The notes: generated by a model from the sequence alone, not told the origin. DNA of 64,000 bases from an uncultured Aquimarina sp. (GCA_947489685.1 CANLEM010000001.1:496001-560000), one strand, 5' to 3'. Shown: positions 34,509-44,163, counted from the first letter of the stretch. Numbers and translations are program-made.

Positions 34509-37172
34509 ATGAAACAATTTTACATTGTATTTTTTTTAATATTTGGTGTTGCAGTTAATGGTGTTAATGCTCAATCTTCGAACCTTGAGTTAATTAAGGA
34601 ATATGTATCCAATGAAGGAGTTTCGGCAAAGGATTTAGTCGGATTACGAATTCAAAGAGAATCATACTCCAAAAGTTTACAAGCTACAACCGCTTATGTT
34701 GTTCAGGAGTATAAAGGGATACCAATACAAAATGCCATTGGTAGTTTTGCTATTAAAAATGGAAAAATTGTCTCTTTTACTGGTAAATTTGTAAATAATA
34801 TAGCTTCCAAAATCAGTGGTTTGAACACTTCTATTTCACCAGAGAATGCTGTAAAAAAGGCGTCAGTATCTCTTGGTGTAGGTATTGCTAGTGATATTAA
34901 AGTGCTTCATAAAACGAATACAACCAAAAACTCTTTTCTTCTTTCAAAAGGAAATATATCTACAGATAATATTCCCGTAACATTAGTATTTGAGCAAAAA
35001 GGAGATAAATTAATGTTATGCTGGGATTTAAGTATTCATACTAAGAATGGAGAAAATTGGTACAGCGCTAGAGTAGATGCCGTGAGCGGTAAATTAGTAA
35101 GCAAAAATGATTGGGTAATACATTGCTCTTTCGATGCGCATAGTCATAATAGAAAAAAAGCAAAGAGTTTTTCTTTATTTAAACCAGAATCAAAAGTTTC
35201 TACATCCTTTATGGATGCAACATATAATGTTTATCCCATTCCTTCAATAGAGAGTCCAAATCATGGAGATAGGCAATTAGTATCAGGACAAGAAGATGAA
35301 TTGGCATCGCCATTTGGATGGCATGATACTAATGGAGCAGAAGGAGCAGAATTTACGACGACTAGTGGTAATAATGTGATAGCTTTTGAGGATATTAATG
35401 GTGATGATGAATTTGGGGCCCAACCCGATGGAGGTGCTAATTTGTTATTTGATTACTCTTTCGACCCTAACACACTGGTTGTGGATAATCAAGATGCTTC
35501 TATCACCAATTTGTTTTATGCAAATAATGTAATACATGATGTATGGTATCATTATGGTTTTGATGAAGCTTCAGGAAATTTTCAATTTAATAATTATGGA
35601 AGAGGAGGATTTGGTAATGATGAGGTTTTTGCAGATGCTCTAGATGGATCGGGATTTAATAATGCTAATTTTGCTACTCCTCCCGATGGAGCTAATCCTC
35701 GAATGCAGATGTTTTTATGGAACCCACAAGCAAGCCCGGATATTCAGGTGTTTGTAGTTAATAATACAACCGCTGCAGGTTCTTATGTTATTGTAGATAA
35801 TAATTTTGATCCAGGTCATGTTGATGCACCCGAGGTCCCCGATGGAATCACTTCGGATTTGGTTTTGGCCATAGACGATGATCCGGCCGCAAATGCAAGT
35901 GACGCATGTAGCGATCTTGTTAATGCTGCTGATATTGATGGTAAAATAGCTGTAGTGCGACGAGGAGAATGTAATTTTGATGATAAGGTGTTTCGTTGTC
36001 AAGAAGCAGGTGCTATTGCTGTTTTGGTAGTTAATAATCAAGATGGAGACCCAATTGTTATGGGTGGTGATAATGGTCTGATAAATATACCTGCGGTCAT
36101 GATTGGGATGAATGATGGTGAAGCCATTATAACAGAAATGACAACCAATACAGTAAACATAACATTATCTGATGCTGGTTTAAATATATTAGCAAATGAT
36201 AGCTCTTTTGATAACGGAATTGTAATACACGAATATGGTCATGGTATCTCTACTCGTCTGGCAGGAGGCGCTAATAATTCTGGTTGTTTGATTGCTTGTG
36301 TTGAATTTGATGATGATGGTAATTGTATTCAGGATACAGAACAAATGGGAGAAGGATGGTCAGATTGGTTTGCTTTAATGATGACTATAGAATCTGGAGA
36401 TACAGGAGCCGACGCAAGAGGTATTGGCACTTTTGCGGCAGGTGAGCCAACAACAGGTGGAGGAATAAGACCTTTTCCTTATAGTACGGATCTAAATGTG
36501 AATCCAGTTACTTATGGCGATACTAATGATGAGACAAATTTTTCTGCACCTCATGGAGTAGGATCTGTATGGGCATCAATCATATGGGACCTTAATTGGG
36601 CACTGATAGAACGTGATGGATTTGATCCTGATCTTTATAATGGTACCGGAGGAAATAATCTGGCTATGCAATTGATTATTGATGGATTAAAATTACAAAC
36701 GTGTAACCCTGGGTTTATTGATGGTAGAGATGGAATCCTTAGAGCCGATGAAATAGCTAATGATGGCGCGAATACATGTTTGATTTGGGAAGTTTTTGCT
36801 AGACGCGGAGTAGGGTGGAGTTCAGATCAAGGAGATAATCGATCAAGAGTTGATCAAACAGAAGCTTTTGATTTACCACCAGTATCAGAATTGAATTGTG
36901 CAGAAACCGAGGATGATCCAGATATCGATACAGGAATGTTTATTATAGAACCCAATCCATCAAATGGTATTTTTAATATTAGAGTACCACAAAGTATTGG
37001 CGCTAGTACAATCAGTATATATGATGTAAATGGTCGTTTTGTGTACCGAGAGCAAGCTTTGTTAGAAGATGTGCATCCTGTAGATATTGCTCTTAGAGCT
37101 GGTTTATATATTCTTAGAATTGAAGCCGAGGATGGATCGGCTACATTTGTTTCCAAAATTGCAATTAAATAA
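34509..37172 (+). CDS. Secreted M36 (fungalysin-type) metalloprotease with PA and T9SS sorting domains
   Basis: An 887-residue exported zinc protease. The start at ATG 34509 gives signal MKQFYIVFFLIFGVAVNG, cleaved near NAQSS. An FTP-like propeptide (about 25-195) is followed by the M36 catalytic part, interrupted by a protease-associated (PA) domain (about 420-560, with VVRRGECNFDDK). Zinc ligands are HEYGH (His574, His578) and Glu615 in GEGWSDW. The last 80 residues (from FIIEPNPSNGIFNI, ending GLYILRIEAEDG and a short tail) are a type IX secretion C-terminal sorting domain, so the protein should cross the outer membrane by the T9SS, not by the T2SS-like machine in this window. Its 3' end overlaps dxs by 8 bases on the opposite strand. 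Confidence 0.93.
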   Translation: MKQFYIVFFLIFGVAVNGVNAQSSNLELIKEYVSNEGVSAKDLVGLRIQRESYSKSLQATTAYVVQEYKGIPIQNAIGSFAIKNGKIVSFTGKFVNNIASKISGLNTSISPENAVKKASVSLGVGIASDIKVLHKTNTTKNSFLLSKGNISTDNIPVTLVFEQKGDKLMLCWDLSIHTKNGENWYSARVDAVSGKLVSKNDWVIHCSFDAHSHNRKKAKSFSLFKPESKVSTSFMDATYNVYPIPSIESPNHGDRQLVSGQEDELASPFGWHDTNGAEGAEFTTTSGNNVIAFEDINGDDEFGAQPDGGANLLFDYSFDPNTLVVDNQDASITNLFYANNVIHDVWYHYGFDEASGNFQFNNYGRGGFGNDEVFADALDGSGFNNANFATPPDGANPRMQMFLWNPQASPDIQVFVVNNTTAAGSYVIVDNNFDPGHVDAPEVPDGITSDLVLAIDDDPAANASDACSDLVNAADIDGKIAVVRRGECNFDDKVFRCQEAGAIAVLVVNNQDGDPIVMGGDNGLINIPAVMIGMNDGEAIITEMTTNTVNITLSDAGLNILANDSSFDNGIVIHEYGHGISTRLAGGANNSGCLIACVEFDDDGNCIQDTEQMGEGWSDWFALMMTIESGDTGADARGIGTFAAGEPTTGGGIRPFPYSTDLNVNPVTYGDTNDETNFSAPHGVGSVWASIIWDLNWALIERDGFDPDLYNGTGGNNLAMQLIIDGLKLQTCNPGFIDGRDGILRADEIANDGANTCLIWEVFARRGVGWSSDQGDNRSRVDQTEAFDLPPVSELNCAETEDDPDIDTGMFIIEPNPSNGIFNIRVPQSIGASTISIYDVNGRFVYREQALLEDVHPVDIALRAGLYILRIEAEDGSATFVSKIAIK

Positions 37173-38940
37173 CAGATTGATATTTTAGAATAGTTTCAGT
37201 AATTGCTTTTTTGGAAATTCCAGAAAGTTCTTGTAACTCATCAATTGTACCCTGATGAATAAACTGATCTGGAATACCTAAATTGATAACTTTGTTTTTA
37301 TAGCTGTATTGATTCGCAAAATTGGTGATGAGATTACCAAAACCACCAGTCTTAACACCATCTTCAATAGTGAGAATGATTTTATAATTCTTAAAAATTT
37401 TGCTCAATAAGGAGGTGTCTAATGGTTTTACGAAACCAAAGTGGTAATGTGATACTTTTGTATCAATATTCTTTATTGCAGCAGTTACATTTGCTGCTAT
37501 TGTACCGGTAGAAATGATTGCTATTTCTGTTCCTTGTTGTAAGCAGGTAGCCTTTCCAATTTCTAAAGATGTCATAGGTTGTTTCCAATCGGTTATATGA
37601 CCTCTTCCTCGTGGATAACGAATGGCAATTGGGTGATCTAACCCCAAAGATGCAGTATACAGTAAATTTCTTAATTCAATTTCGTTTGCCGGTGCTGCTA
37701 TAACCATATTAGGGATGCAATTTAGATATGCAATATCAAATACGCCGTGATGCGTAGCACCATCCTTGCCCACCAATCCTGCTCTGTCTATACAAAAAAC
37801 AACCGGAAGATTTTGTAATGCTACATCATGTATAACCTGGTCATATGCTCTTTGTAAAAATGTTGAATAAATTGCACAAAAAGGTATCATTCCTTGAGTG
37901 GCCATTCCGGCGGCCAATGTTACTGCATGTTGTTCTGCGATTCCTACATCAAAAGCTCGATCTGGCATTTCCTCCATCATATATTTTAAAGAACTTCCTG
38001 TTGGCATAGCGGGAGTGATACCCACAATTTTTTCGTTTTCTCTGGCTAGCTCTAATATGGTGTAGCCAAAAACATCTTGAAATTTTGGAGGAAGTCCAAG
38101 ATCATTTTTTGGGATTAGGTTGCCGGTAGATGCATCAAATTTACCCGGAGCGTGATAGGTTACTTGATTCTCCTCTGCTTGTTTTAATCCCTTGCCTTTA
38201 GTAGTAATAATATGCAAGAGTTTTGGGCCTTGAACCGTTTTTAGTTTTTCTAATGTGGTAAGTAACTTTGGTAAATCGTGTCCATCGATAGGGCCAAAAT
38301 AATTAAAATTCAACGCTTCAATGATATTGTTGTTTCTGGGCTTTACACCTACTTTTGCTTTGGTGAGATATTCTTTTAGCGCTCCTACACTAGGATCTAT
38401 ACCGATAGCATTATCGTTAAGAATAACAAGCATATTGGCATCTGTCACGCCAGCATGATTAAGTCCTTCAAAAGCCATTCCGCTAGCAATCGAAGCATCG
38501 CCAATTACTGCAATATGTTGTTTTTTATGATCTCCTTTTAGTTTTGAAGCGATTGCCATTCCCAAAGTGGCAGAGATAGATGTTGAAGAATGTCCTACCC
38601 CAAAAGTATCATACTCGCTTTCACTTCGTTTCGGAAAACCGCTAATTCCACCTAATTGTCGATTGGTATAAAAAACATCCTTTCTCCCTGTAAGAATTTT
38701 ATGAGGATAGGCCTGATGTCCCACATCCCAAACTAATAGGTCATCGGGTGTATTAAATACATAATGTAATGCAATCGTTAGTTCGATCACACCCAAACTT
38801 GCTCCAAGATGTCCTTCTTTTGTCGCTACAATATCAATTATAAAATCTCGTAACTCTTGTGCTAATATCACCAGCTGATCTTTGGAGAGCTTACGTAGAT
38901 CCGATGGGTATTTTATATTTGAAAGTAATCGTTCAGGCAT
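37165..38940 (-). CDS. dxs: 1-deoxy-D-xylulose-5-phosphate synthase
   Basis: A 591-residue TPP-dependent enzyme that condenses pyruvate and glyceraldehyde 3-phosphate to DXP, a precursor for MEP-pathway isoprenoids, thiamine and pyridoxal phosphate. The transketolase-like layout is clear: LGVIELTIALHYVFNTP and DVGHQAYPHKILTGR early, and a TPP/metal site GDASIASGMAFEGLNHAG with LNDNAIGI (GDA replaces the usual GDG). DIAEQHA-type GIAEQHAVTLAAG lies in the middle domain, and a transketolase C-terminal domain follows. It is somewhat shorter than the typical 620 residues. A TACTTTTG box sits 4 bases before the ATG. The 3' end overlaps the protease gene by 8 bases. Confidence 0.95.
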   Translation of the reverse strand: MPERLLSNIKYPSDLRKLSKDQLVILAQELRDFIIDIVATKEGHLGASLGVIELTIALHYVFNTPDDLLVWDVGHQAYPHKILTGRKDVFYTNRQLGGISGFPKRSESEYDTFGVGHSSTSISATLGMAIASKLKGDHKKQHIAVIGDASIASGMAFEGLNHAGVTDANMLVILNDNAIGIDPSVGALKEYLTKAKVGVKPRNNNIIEALNFNYFGPIDGHDLPKLLTTLEKLKTVQGPKLLHIITTKGKGLKQAEENQVTYHAPGKFDASTGNLIPKNDLGLPPKFQDVFGYTILELARENEKIVGITPAMPTGSSLKYMMEEMPDRAFDVGIAEQHAVTLAAGMATQGMIPFCAIYSTFLQRAYDQVIHDVALQNLPVVFCIDRAGLVGKDGATHHGVFDIAYLNCIPNMVIAAPANEIELRNLLYTASLGLDHPIAIRYPRGRGHITDWKQPMTSLEIGKATCLQQGTEIAIISTGTIAANVTAAIKNIDTKVSHYHFGFVKPLDTSLLSKIFKNYKIILTIEDGVKTGGFGNLITNFANQYSYKNKVINLGIPDQFIHQGTIDELQELSGISKKAITETILKYQSVI

Positions 38941-38944
38941 TTGA

Positions 38945-38952
38945 CAAAAGTA
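38945..38952 (-). promoter_or_regulatory. Candidate -7 box of dxs, near-leaderless
   Basis: On the minus strand this reads TACTTTTG, a match to TAnnTTTG, ending 4 bases before the dxs ATG. The geometry equals that at 27407-27414. Confidence 0.5.
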
Positions 38953-39040
38953 ATATTTTGTACTGGTACTTTATAATCTTTTGTTTCATCCCAAAGACAA
39001 ATAATTTTTATTTAGTTTTACTCATTAAATTTTTGATACT

Positions 39041-39490
39041 ATGTTAGACCCATTGGATGATGCGCATTTTATGAAAAAAGCACTTCAGGAAGCAGAAACG
39101 GCTTATGAGAAAGATGAGGTTCCGGTTGGAGCGGTTATAGTAGTTGCAAATCGCATTATTGCTCGAGCACATAATCTCACAGAGTTGTTAAATGATGTAA
39201 CAGCTCATGCAGAAATGCAGGCCATTACTGCTGCGTCCAGTTTTTTGGGAGGAAAATATTTAAATGAGTGCACGCTGTACGTTACATTAGAACCGTGTCA
39301 AATGTGTGCGGGAGCTTTATACTGGAGTCAAATAGGTAGAATAGTATATGGTGCAGTTGATGAAAAAAGGGGATGCATGGCAATGGGAACTACTTTGCAC
39401 CCTAAAACCAAAATTATAGGAGGAGTATTGGAAGAAGAATGTAGAGAAATACTAAAACGTTTTTTTATCGAAAAACGGAATTTGAATTGA
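39041..39490 (+). CDS. tadA: tRNA adenosine(34) deaminase
   Basis: A 149-residue zinc-dependent deaminase that converts A34 to inosine in tRNA-Arg(ACG). The family start is DAHFMKKALQEAETAYEKDEVPVGAV split over residues 7-32. The zinc and catalytic motifs are HAE (His56, Glu58) and PCQMC (Cys86, Cys89), followed by GALYWSQIGRIVYGA, typical of TadA over guanine deaminases. It is divergent from dxs (100 bases). A free-standing nucleoside deaminase of other specificity cannot be fully excluded. Confidence 0.9.
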   Translation: MLDPLDDAHFMKKALQEAETAYEKDEVPVGAVIVVANRIIARAHNLTELLNDVTAHAEMQAITAASSFLGGKYLNECTLYVTLEPCQMCAGALYWSQIGRIVYGAVDEKRGCMAMGTTLHPKTKIIGGVLEEECREILKRFFIEKRNLN

Positions 39491-39620
39491 ATTTAAAAAC
39501 TTTCTAAACTCCTAAATCACTACTCTTATTTTGATAAGATTATATATATCCGATTCTAGTCAAATAGATTTTTGCAACTGTATACGTTAATCAAAGTCCT
39601 TTTAAGTGTAAAAACAAAGG

Positions 39621-40397
39621 ATGCAAAAAATTACTTTAGGGCTTATTGTTTGTATAGCTTTTTCTGGATATACACAAGATCGAACTACACTTAGGGGAAA
39701 AATTGTAGCAGATACTCTTTTGTCATTAGATGATATACATGTTATTAATCAAACACTACAGCGTGGTACGATAAGCAATACTTCGGGAAATTTTGCAATC
39801 AAAGCCAATCCTGGAGATACTATAGTTTTTTCGTCTATACAATATGCCACAAAACGGTATGTTGTTAATACATCGGATCTAGAAAACCAAACCTTTACAA
39901 TAAAATTAGAACAATCTGTAAATACCTTAGAAGAGGTGGTTGTGTCACAACATACATTAACCGGGAAATTAGAAGATGATATTTTGAATATACCCACATA
40001 TACCGAAAATCTCCCGTTTTGGAGCGCCGCAGAGTTGAAACGGATGGGGGTTTCTGGTTTTAATGACGTGCAATCACCGGTAACAAATACTGTACTCGAA
40101 GACGGAACTCATACAACAACAATTAACCTGTCTGACCTGGGCAATGCAATAAGTGGAATGTTTAGAGGGAAAAGAAAGTGGATAACAACTACTTATAAAA
40201 TATCAGATTTTTATGAAGAAAAATTTGTTGTCAATGAGTTGGAAATTCCCGAAACGGAATATTATAATTTTATCGATTTTGTAAATGAACAGCCAGAAAT
40301 GGCTATGGTTTTAAGATCAGATGATAAGCTAAAAATTCTTGAGTTTTTGATTGTACAGAGGGATGTTTTTTTCGAAAAGTATGATATCCAGAAATAA
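39621..40397 (+). CDS. CarboxypepD_reg-like domain exported protein
   Basis: A 258-residue protein with signal peptide MQKITLGLIVCIAFSGYTQD (about 1-18) and a CarboxypepD_reg-like beta-sandwich (about 22-108; TLRGKIVADT, the family's conserved GNFAIKANPGDTIVFSS, and LEEVVV, the phrase that normally leads into a TonB plug). No barrel follows; the remaining 150 residues are of unknown fold (KRKWITTTYKISDFYEEKF). Such short proteins are common in Flavobacteriaceae and have no assigned role. A hairpin beyond its stop belongs mainly to the opposite csp gene. Confidence 0.8.
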   Translation: MQKITLGLIVCIAFSGYTQDRTTLRGKIVADTLLSLDDIHVINQTLQRGTISNTSGNFAIKANPGDTIVFSSIQYATKRYVVNTSDLENQTFTIKLEQSVNTLEEVVVSQHTLTGKLEDDILNIPTYTENLPFWSAAELKRMGVSGFNDVQSPVTNTVLEDGTHTTTINLSDLGNAISGMFRGKRKWITTTYKISDFYEEKFVVNELEIPETEYYNFIDFVNEQPEMAMVLRSDDKLKILEFLIVQRDVFFEKYDIQK

Positions 40398-40398
40398 A

Positions 40399-40423
40399 AA
40401 TAGCGCTACCGTGTAGCGCTATT
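40399..40423 (-). terminator. Terminator of the cold-shock gene
   Basis: A perfect repeat, AATAGCGCTAC (40399-40409) and GTAGCGCTATT (40413-40423), is followed on the minus strand by TTTTT. It lies 20 bases past the csp stop and overlaps the end zone of the convergent plus-strand gene. Confidence 0.8.
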
Positions 40424-40442
40424 GAAACTGGGGATTTATATC

Positions 40443-40640
40443 TTATTCGTGAATTAAGCGAACATTTGCCGCAATAACTCCCTTTCGTCCTTCTTCTTCT
40501 TGATACTCGACTTTGTCACCTTCATTTAGTGCTTCACCATCAATTCCTGAGGCGTGTACAAAGATGTCTTTTCCTGTTTCGTCGTTGGTAATAAATCCGT
40601 AACCTTTTGATTCATTAAAAAATTTAACTGTTCCTTCCAT
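40443..40640 (-). CDS. Cold-shock domain protein
   Basis: A 65-residue single cold-shock domain (OB fold) that binds single-stranded RNA or DNA as an RNA chaperone. RNP1 (KGYGFIT, about 12-18) and RNP2 (DIFVHAS, about 25-31) are both intact, and the end PANVRL-like phrase IAANVRLI matches the family. The length is standard. It has its own terminator and a leader of about 90 bases up to the neighbouring gene, enough for a thermosensing 5' UTR, although no specific structure is evident. Confidence 0.95.
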   Translation of the reverse strand: MEGTVKFFNESKGYGFITNDETGKDIFVHASGIDGEALNEGDKVEYQEEEGRKGVIAANVRLIHE

Positions 40641-40727
40641 TGTAGTAAAAATAAAATAAATATTGAGTTCTAAAGTTAATCTTAAATATTTTATGAATCG
40701 TTATCAAAATGTGAATTTTTTAAAAAC

Positions 40728-40985
40728 TCACCCCTTTTTGTTTTCTTTTTTTTCCTGAAACTCCCTCATTTTTCTGAGGTTTTCATCGGTTAGCATATAA
40801 TCCTTTACTTTTTTATTTTTCCATCTGTGATAGATAAAAATAGGCATTAAAATAAACGAAGCGGTTAATATTCCAATCCCTACGAATTTATCTCCGGTAG
40901 TATGATCTCCAGAATTTTTAAAATAATATCCAACACAGATAAGGGTGAGTATAGCTATAAAAAGAATTCTAATAATGTATTTCAT
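40728..40985 (-). CDS. Small hypothetical membrane protein
   Basis: An 85-residue protein with two predicted membrane helices (about 4-22 and 36-54) and a charged, helical C-terminus rich in Lys and Glu (RKMREFQEKKENKKG). I do not recognise a family. It lies 11 bases downstream of the CLC channel gene on the same strand, so it is probably cotranscribed with it. Coding potential is supported by the regular hydrophobic pattern and close spacing. Confidence 0.6.
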   Translation of the reverse strand: MKYIIRILFIAILTLICVGYYFKNSGDHTTGDKFVGIGILTASFILMPIFIYHRWKNKKVKDYMLTDENLRKMREFQEKKENKKG

Positions 40986-40996
40986 AGTAAAGTAAA

Positions 40997-42781
40997 TTAT
41001 CCCGTAAAATTAATCAACTTTTGACGGTAAGAGGTAAGAAGTTTTGATTTTGATATGAACCCAAAATATTTACCATTTTTAATTACCGGAAGATTCCAAA
41101 CGCCAGTATCCTGAAATTTTTTCATTACAGTTTTTGCATTATCTTCTTCATATAGGATAACTGTAGAAAAGGGTGACATTAAGGTGTCTACTTTTATTTT
41201 GTGATATAATGTGATATCAAACATAATATCTCTTATGTTATCTAATGAGACAACCCCAATTAAAACATTATTATCATCTGTTACCGGAAATAGATTTCGA
41301 TTAGATTTTGCAACAGCTTCGCTTAATAGTTGTTTTAATGTAAAATGAGGTTTTACAGTGATAAAATTAGTTTCAATACAATCTTGTAAGTTCATTAATG
41401 TAAGTACCGTTTGATCTTTATCGTGGGTAAGCAAATCGCCCTGTTCGGCAAGTTCTCGATTATATATATTGTGTTCTATCCTGTTTTTAGAAATAATAAA
41501 AGATATCGCAGTGGTAATCATGAGTGGTACAAATAATTCATAACTAGAGGTGATCTCTGCAATTAAGAATATTGATGTAAGCGGAGCATGAAGCACCCCG
41601 GCAATTAGTCCTGCCATACCTAATAGAGTAAAATTAGCTTCAGAAACTTCAAACCCTAATCCTAAATTATTAATCACTTTAGAGACTACATTACCCAAAG
41701 AACTGCCCATGACCATAGTAGGAATAAAAATACCTCCAGACCCTCCAGCAGCAAACGTAGCCGTCATTGCTACCGCCTTAAAAATTGTAATCCCGGTTAA
41801 TAAAGCAATCACAATCCAAATATTATCGGTAATACTATCAAAAGGTGTTTTTCCGATAGCGGTATAATGATCCCCATTTAATAAATCATTAATAAACCCT
41901 AAACCTTCACCGTAAAGTGGTGGAATAAAATAAAGCATAATACCTATGCCAAGCCCACCTATTAGCAGGCGATAAATTTTTTTCGAAAATCGATCAAAGA
42001 AATGTAAAATCCCAAAATACATTTTGGTAAAATAGATAGAAGCTACCGCCGTACCAACACCCAAAATGATATAAAAAGGAGTATCGTAGATATCAAATTT
42101 TTCGATAACATCAAATCTAAATAATACTTCATCTCCTAAAAAGAAATACGAAGTGATGATTGATGAAACCGATGCAAATAATAATGGAAGTAGAGAAGTG
42201 AGTGTTAAGTCTAGACTAAATACCTCTACAGCAAAAACCAACCCAGCAAGTGGAGATTTAAAAACGGCCGATATTGCTCCCGCAGCGGCACAACCTATTA
42301 ATAAAAAACGAGTTTTGTCACTTACTTTAAATAAAGTACAGATATCAGAGCTTAAAGTTGATCCTGAGCCAATAGCAGGGCCTAAGAGCCCAACAGAACC
42401 ACCAAATCCAACTGTGATTGGTGCTAAAATAAGAGGAAGATACCCATGTATTGGTTTGATAATCCCGCTCTTTTTTGATAACGAATGTAAAATTAATGGT
42501 ATCGCCGATCGTACATTTCTTTTTATAACGTATTTGGTGAAAATATATACGATTAATAATCCGATAACAGGGATAATAAAATAAAAGGAGGTTTGCCATG
42601 ATATAATATCACTTTGCAGTACAACTTGAATTAAATGGGTAAGGTTTTTTAATAGCAATGATATTAACCCTGTTGCAAAGCCAACAAGAATACTTAGTAG
42701 TAATATAAAGTTCTTATTAGAAATATTGCGATAACGCCATTTAAGAATTTTATATAACCAGGTTTTTTTTGAGGACGACAT
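40997..42781 (-). CDS. CLC-family chloride channel/transporter with CBS domains
   Basis: A 594-residue membrane protein of the CLC family: a membrane part (about 20-435) with the anion-site phrases GFGGSVGLLGPAIGSGS (about 125-141) and GSGGIFIPTMVMGS, then a tandem CBS pair (about 455-590) that often binds adenine nucleotides. The residue at the external gating glutamate position (G-x-E-x-P in most CLCs) is Leu133, and the position matching the E. coli proton glutamate (E203) appears to be Val in FAVEVF. The loss of both suggests a passive channel, or a divergent role, rather than a Cl-/H+ antiporter. A small membrane-protein gene follows after 11 bases. Confidence 0.9.
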   Translation of the reverse strand: MSSSKKTWLYKILKWRYRNISNKNFILLLSILVGFATGLISLLLKNLTHLIQVVLQSDIISWQTSFYFIIPVIGLLIVYIFTKYVIKRNVRSAIPLILHSLSKKSGIIKPIHGYLPLILAPITVGFGGSVGLLGPAIGSGSTLSSDICTLFKVSDKTRFLLIGCAAAGAISAVFKSPLAGLVFAVEVFSLDLTLTSLLPLLFASVSSIITSYFFLGDEVLFRFDVIEKFDIYDTPFYIILGVGTAVASIYFTKMYFGILHFFDRFSKKIYRLLIGGLGIGIMLYFIPPLYGEGLGFINDLLNGDHYTAIGKTPFDSITDNIWIVIALLTGITIFKAVAMTATFAAGGSGGIFIPTMVMGSSLGNVVSKVINNLGLGFEVSEANFTLLGMAGLIAGVLHAPLTSIFLIAEITSSYELFVPLMITTAISFIISKNRIEHNIYNRELAEQGDLLTHDKDQTVLTLMNLQDCIETNFITVKPHFTLKQLLSEAVAKSNRNLFPVTDDNNVLIGVVSLDNIRDIMFDITLYHKIKVDTLMSPFSTVILYEEDNAKTVMKKFQDTGVWNLPVIKNGKYFGFISKSKLLTSYRQKLINFTG

Positions 42782-42806
42782 AGAAAGTTACTTCGGTTCT
42801 ATAAAG

Positions 42807-43646
42807 TTAACTATTTTCTATGAGGTTCTTAACTTCTTCCAAATCCTGAATGTAAATTTGGTATAATACTTCTACATATCCTCTGGTATGGAAATACCCA
42901 TTATTAAAATCATCAATGGCTTTTTGAATATGTTCCAAAGCTTTTGTTTTATCTTTTCCTTGAAGAAAACTCTTTGATAACCAGTAATGTGCATCAGCGT
43001 AATGATTACCTGAGTATTTTAAAACCTTCTGGAAATCTAAAATTGCATTTTGATAATCCGACTGTAAATAAAAACCAATACCGCGATATAAAAATGCCGT
43101 TACATCGGCATAATCCTCGCCCGAAGTTTTAATTTGATCATTGATATAGGTGTCAAAATATGATTTTGAAGTAGTGTATTGTTTTAATCCCAGATACGCA
43201 AGACCCCTCATATAATTAACACTTTGTCCTTGTGGAGTGTCGTCAAAATTTGGAGTTAAGGTATCTGTTGCATCAAAATCTTCGATTGCTTTTTTATAAT
43301 TTCTATAAAAATACAGATACAGATAACCTCTCCATCCCTGCCACTCTTCTGGTTCCAAAGCTACGGCCTTATCAAATAATGGTTTCCATTTTACAGGCAT
43401 TCCTCTTTTTAAATAAGGAATAGATAGCTCTCTCCATGCATCAGAATTTTCGGGATCAAGAGCTATCGCTTTTTCGACAAAAGTCATCATTTTTGGAGAG
43501 CCTTGATAATTTGGTGAAAGAATAATTGTTCCGCCATTAATCATATGATCGGCTTCAGCTTTTTGCTCTTCTTTCGTTTTTGTAATACTACAAGACGAAG
43601 TAATGATAATTAGAATGCTAAGGAAGTATTTCGCTAATCTCTCCAT
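42807..43646 (-). CDS. TPR-repeat lipoprotein
   Basis: A 279-residue lipoprotein. The start at ATG 43646 (MERLAKYFLSILIIITSSC) gives a lipobox TSSC; the frame's earlier ATG (43667) adds seven residues. The mature protein is built from tetratricopeptide repeats (for example VEKAIALDPENSDAWRELS, FDKAVALEPEEWQGWRGY, FQKVLKYSGNHYADAHYW), a scaffold for protein contacts. Its start lies inside the end of the upstream gene (29-base overlap on the same strand), so the pair is cotranscribed. The role is unknown. Confidence 0.83.
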   Translation of the reverse strand: MERLAKYFLSILIIITSSCSITKTKEEQKAEADHMINGGTIILSPNYQGSPKMMTFVEKAIALDPENSDAWRELSIPYLKRGMPVKWKPLFDKAVALEPEEWQGWRGYLYLYFYRNYKKAIEDFDATDTLTPNFDDTPQGQSVNYMRGLAYLGLKQYTTSKSYFDTYINDQIKTSGEDYADVTAFLYRGIGFYLQSDYQNAILDFQKVLKYSGNHYADAHYWLSKSFLQGKDKTKALEHIQKAIDDFNNGYFHTRGYVEVLYQIYIQDLEEVKNLIENS

Positions 43647-44163
43647 TTTCAATTTTATAAGATACATACATATAATAATCTCGTGCTTCGTTTTTAAAGG
43701 TAAAGGTATTCCAGTGACGAGATTGAGCTGTTAGTGTAAAAAGTTGATCAACTAATTTTTCATTCAGTTTGGTTTCTTCTAGGTTAAGATTCATTTCGGT
43801 AATCTCGAATCTACCAGGTTCTCCCTTGCAATTTATGATAAACCTAAAATTGAGATAACCAGAATCTGTAAACCCTTGATTTTTGTATTCAGACAAAATG
43901 GTATTTCTAAAAACACCTTTGTTTGGAGCATAAGCAATTTTAGGAGCCCCATGATGTGTTTTAAAAATTCGTTCATCACTACATATTTTAAAATTAGTAT
44001 CAGAAATCGTCTTTTGAGGATCTAGATATCCAATGTAATGTGGGTATTTTTCTTTGTCAATTGTGTGTTTTCCTATTTGCATATAATAATAGACTCCTAC
44101 TACTGCTATTAAAATGAGAAGTATCGAGACAAATAGAATAACTGTTATCTTTAGTATTTTCAT
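43618..44163 (-). CDS. Hypothetical membrane-anchored protein
   Basis: A 181-residue protein with one N-terminal membrane helix (about 5-27, ITVILFVSILLILIAVVGVY) and an extracytoplasmic domain. The domain has a TonB C-terminal-like flavour (YLNFRFIINCKGEPGRFEI, then LFTLTAQSRHWNTFTFKN), as in several Flavobacteriaceae proteins annotated as unknown. Two cysteines (ICSDE and INCKG) may pair. It overlaps the TPR lipoprotein gene by 29 bases and follows aspS, from which it is separated by a terminator. No function can be assigned. Confidence 0.7.
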   Translation of the reverse strand: MKILKITVILFVSILLILIAVVGVYYYMQIGKHTIDKEKYPHYIGYLDPQKTISDTNFKICSDERIFKTHHGAPKIAYAPNKGVFRNTILSEYKNQGFTDSGYLNFRFIINCKGEPGRFEITEMNLNLEETKLNEKLVDQLFTLTAQSRHWNTFTFKNEARDYYMYVSYKIENGEISEILP

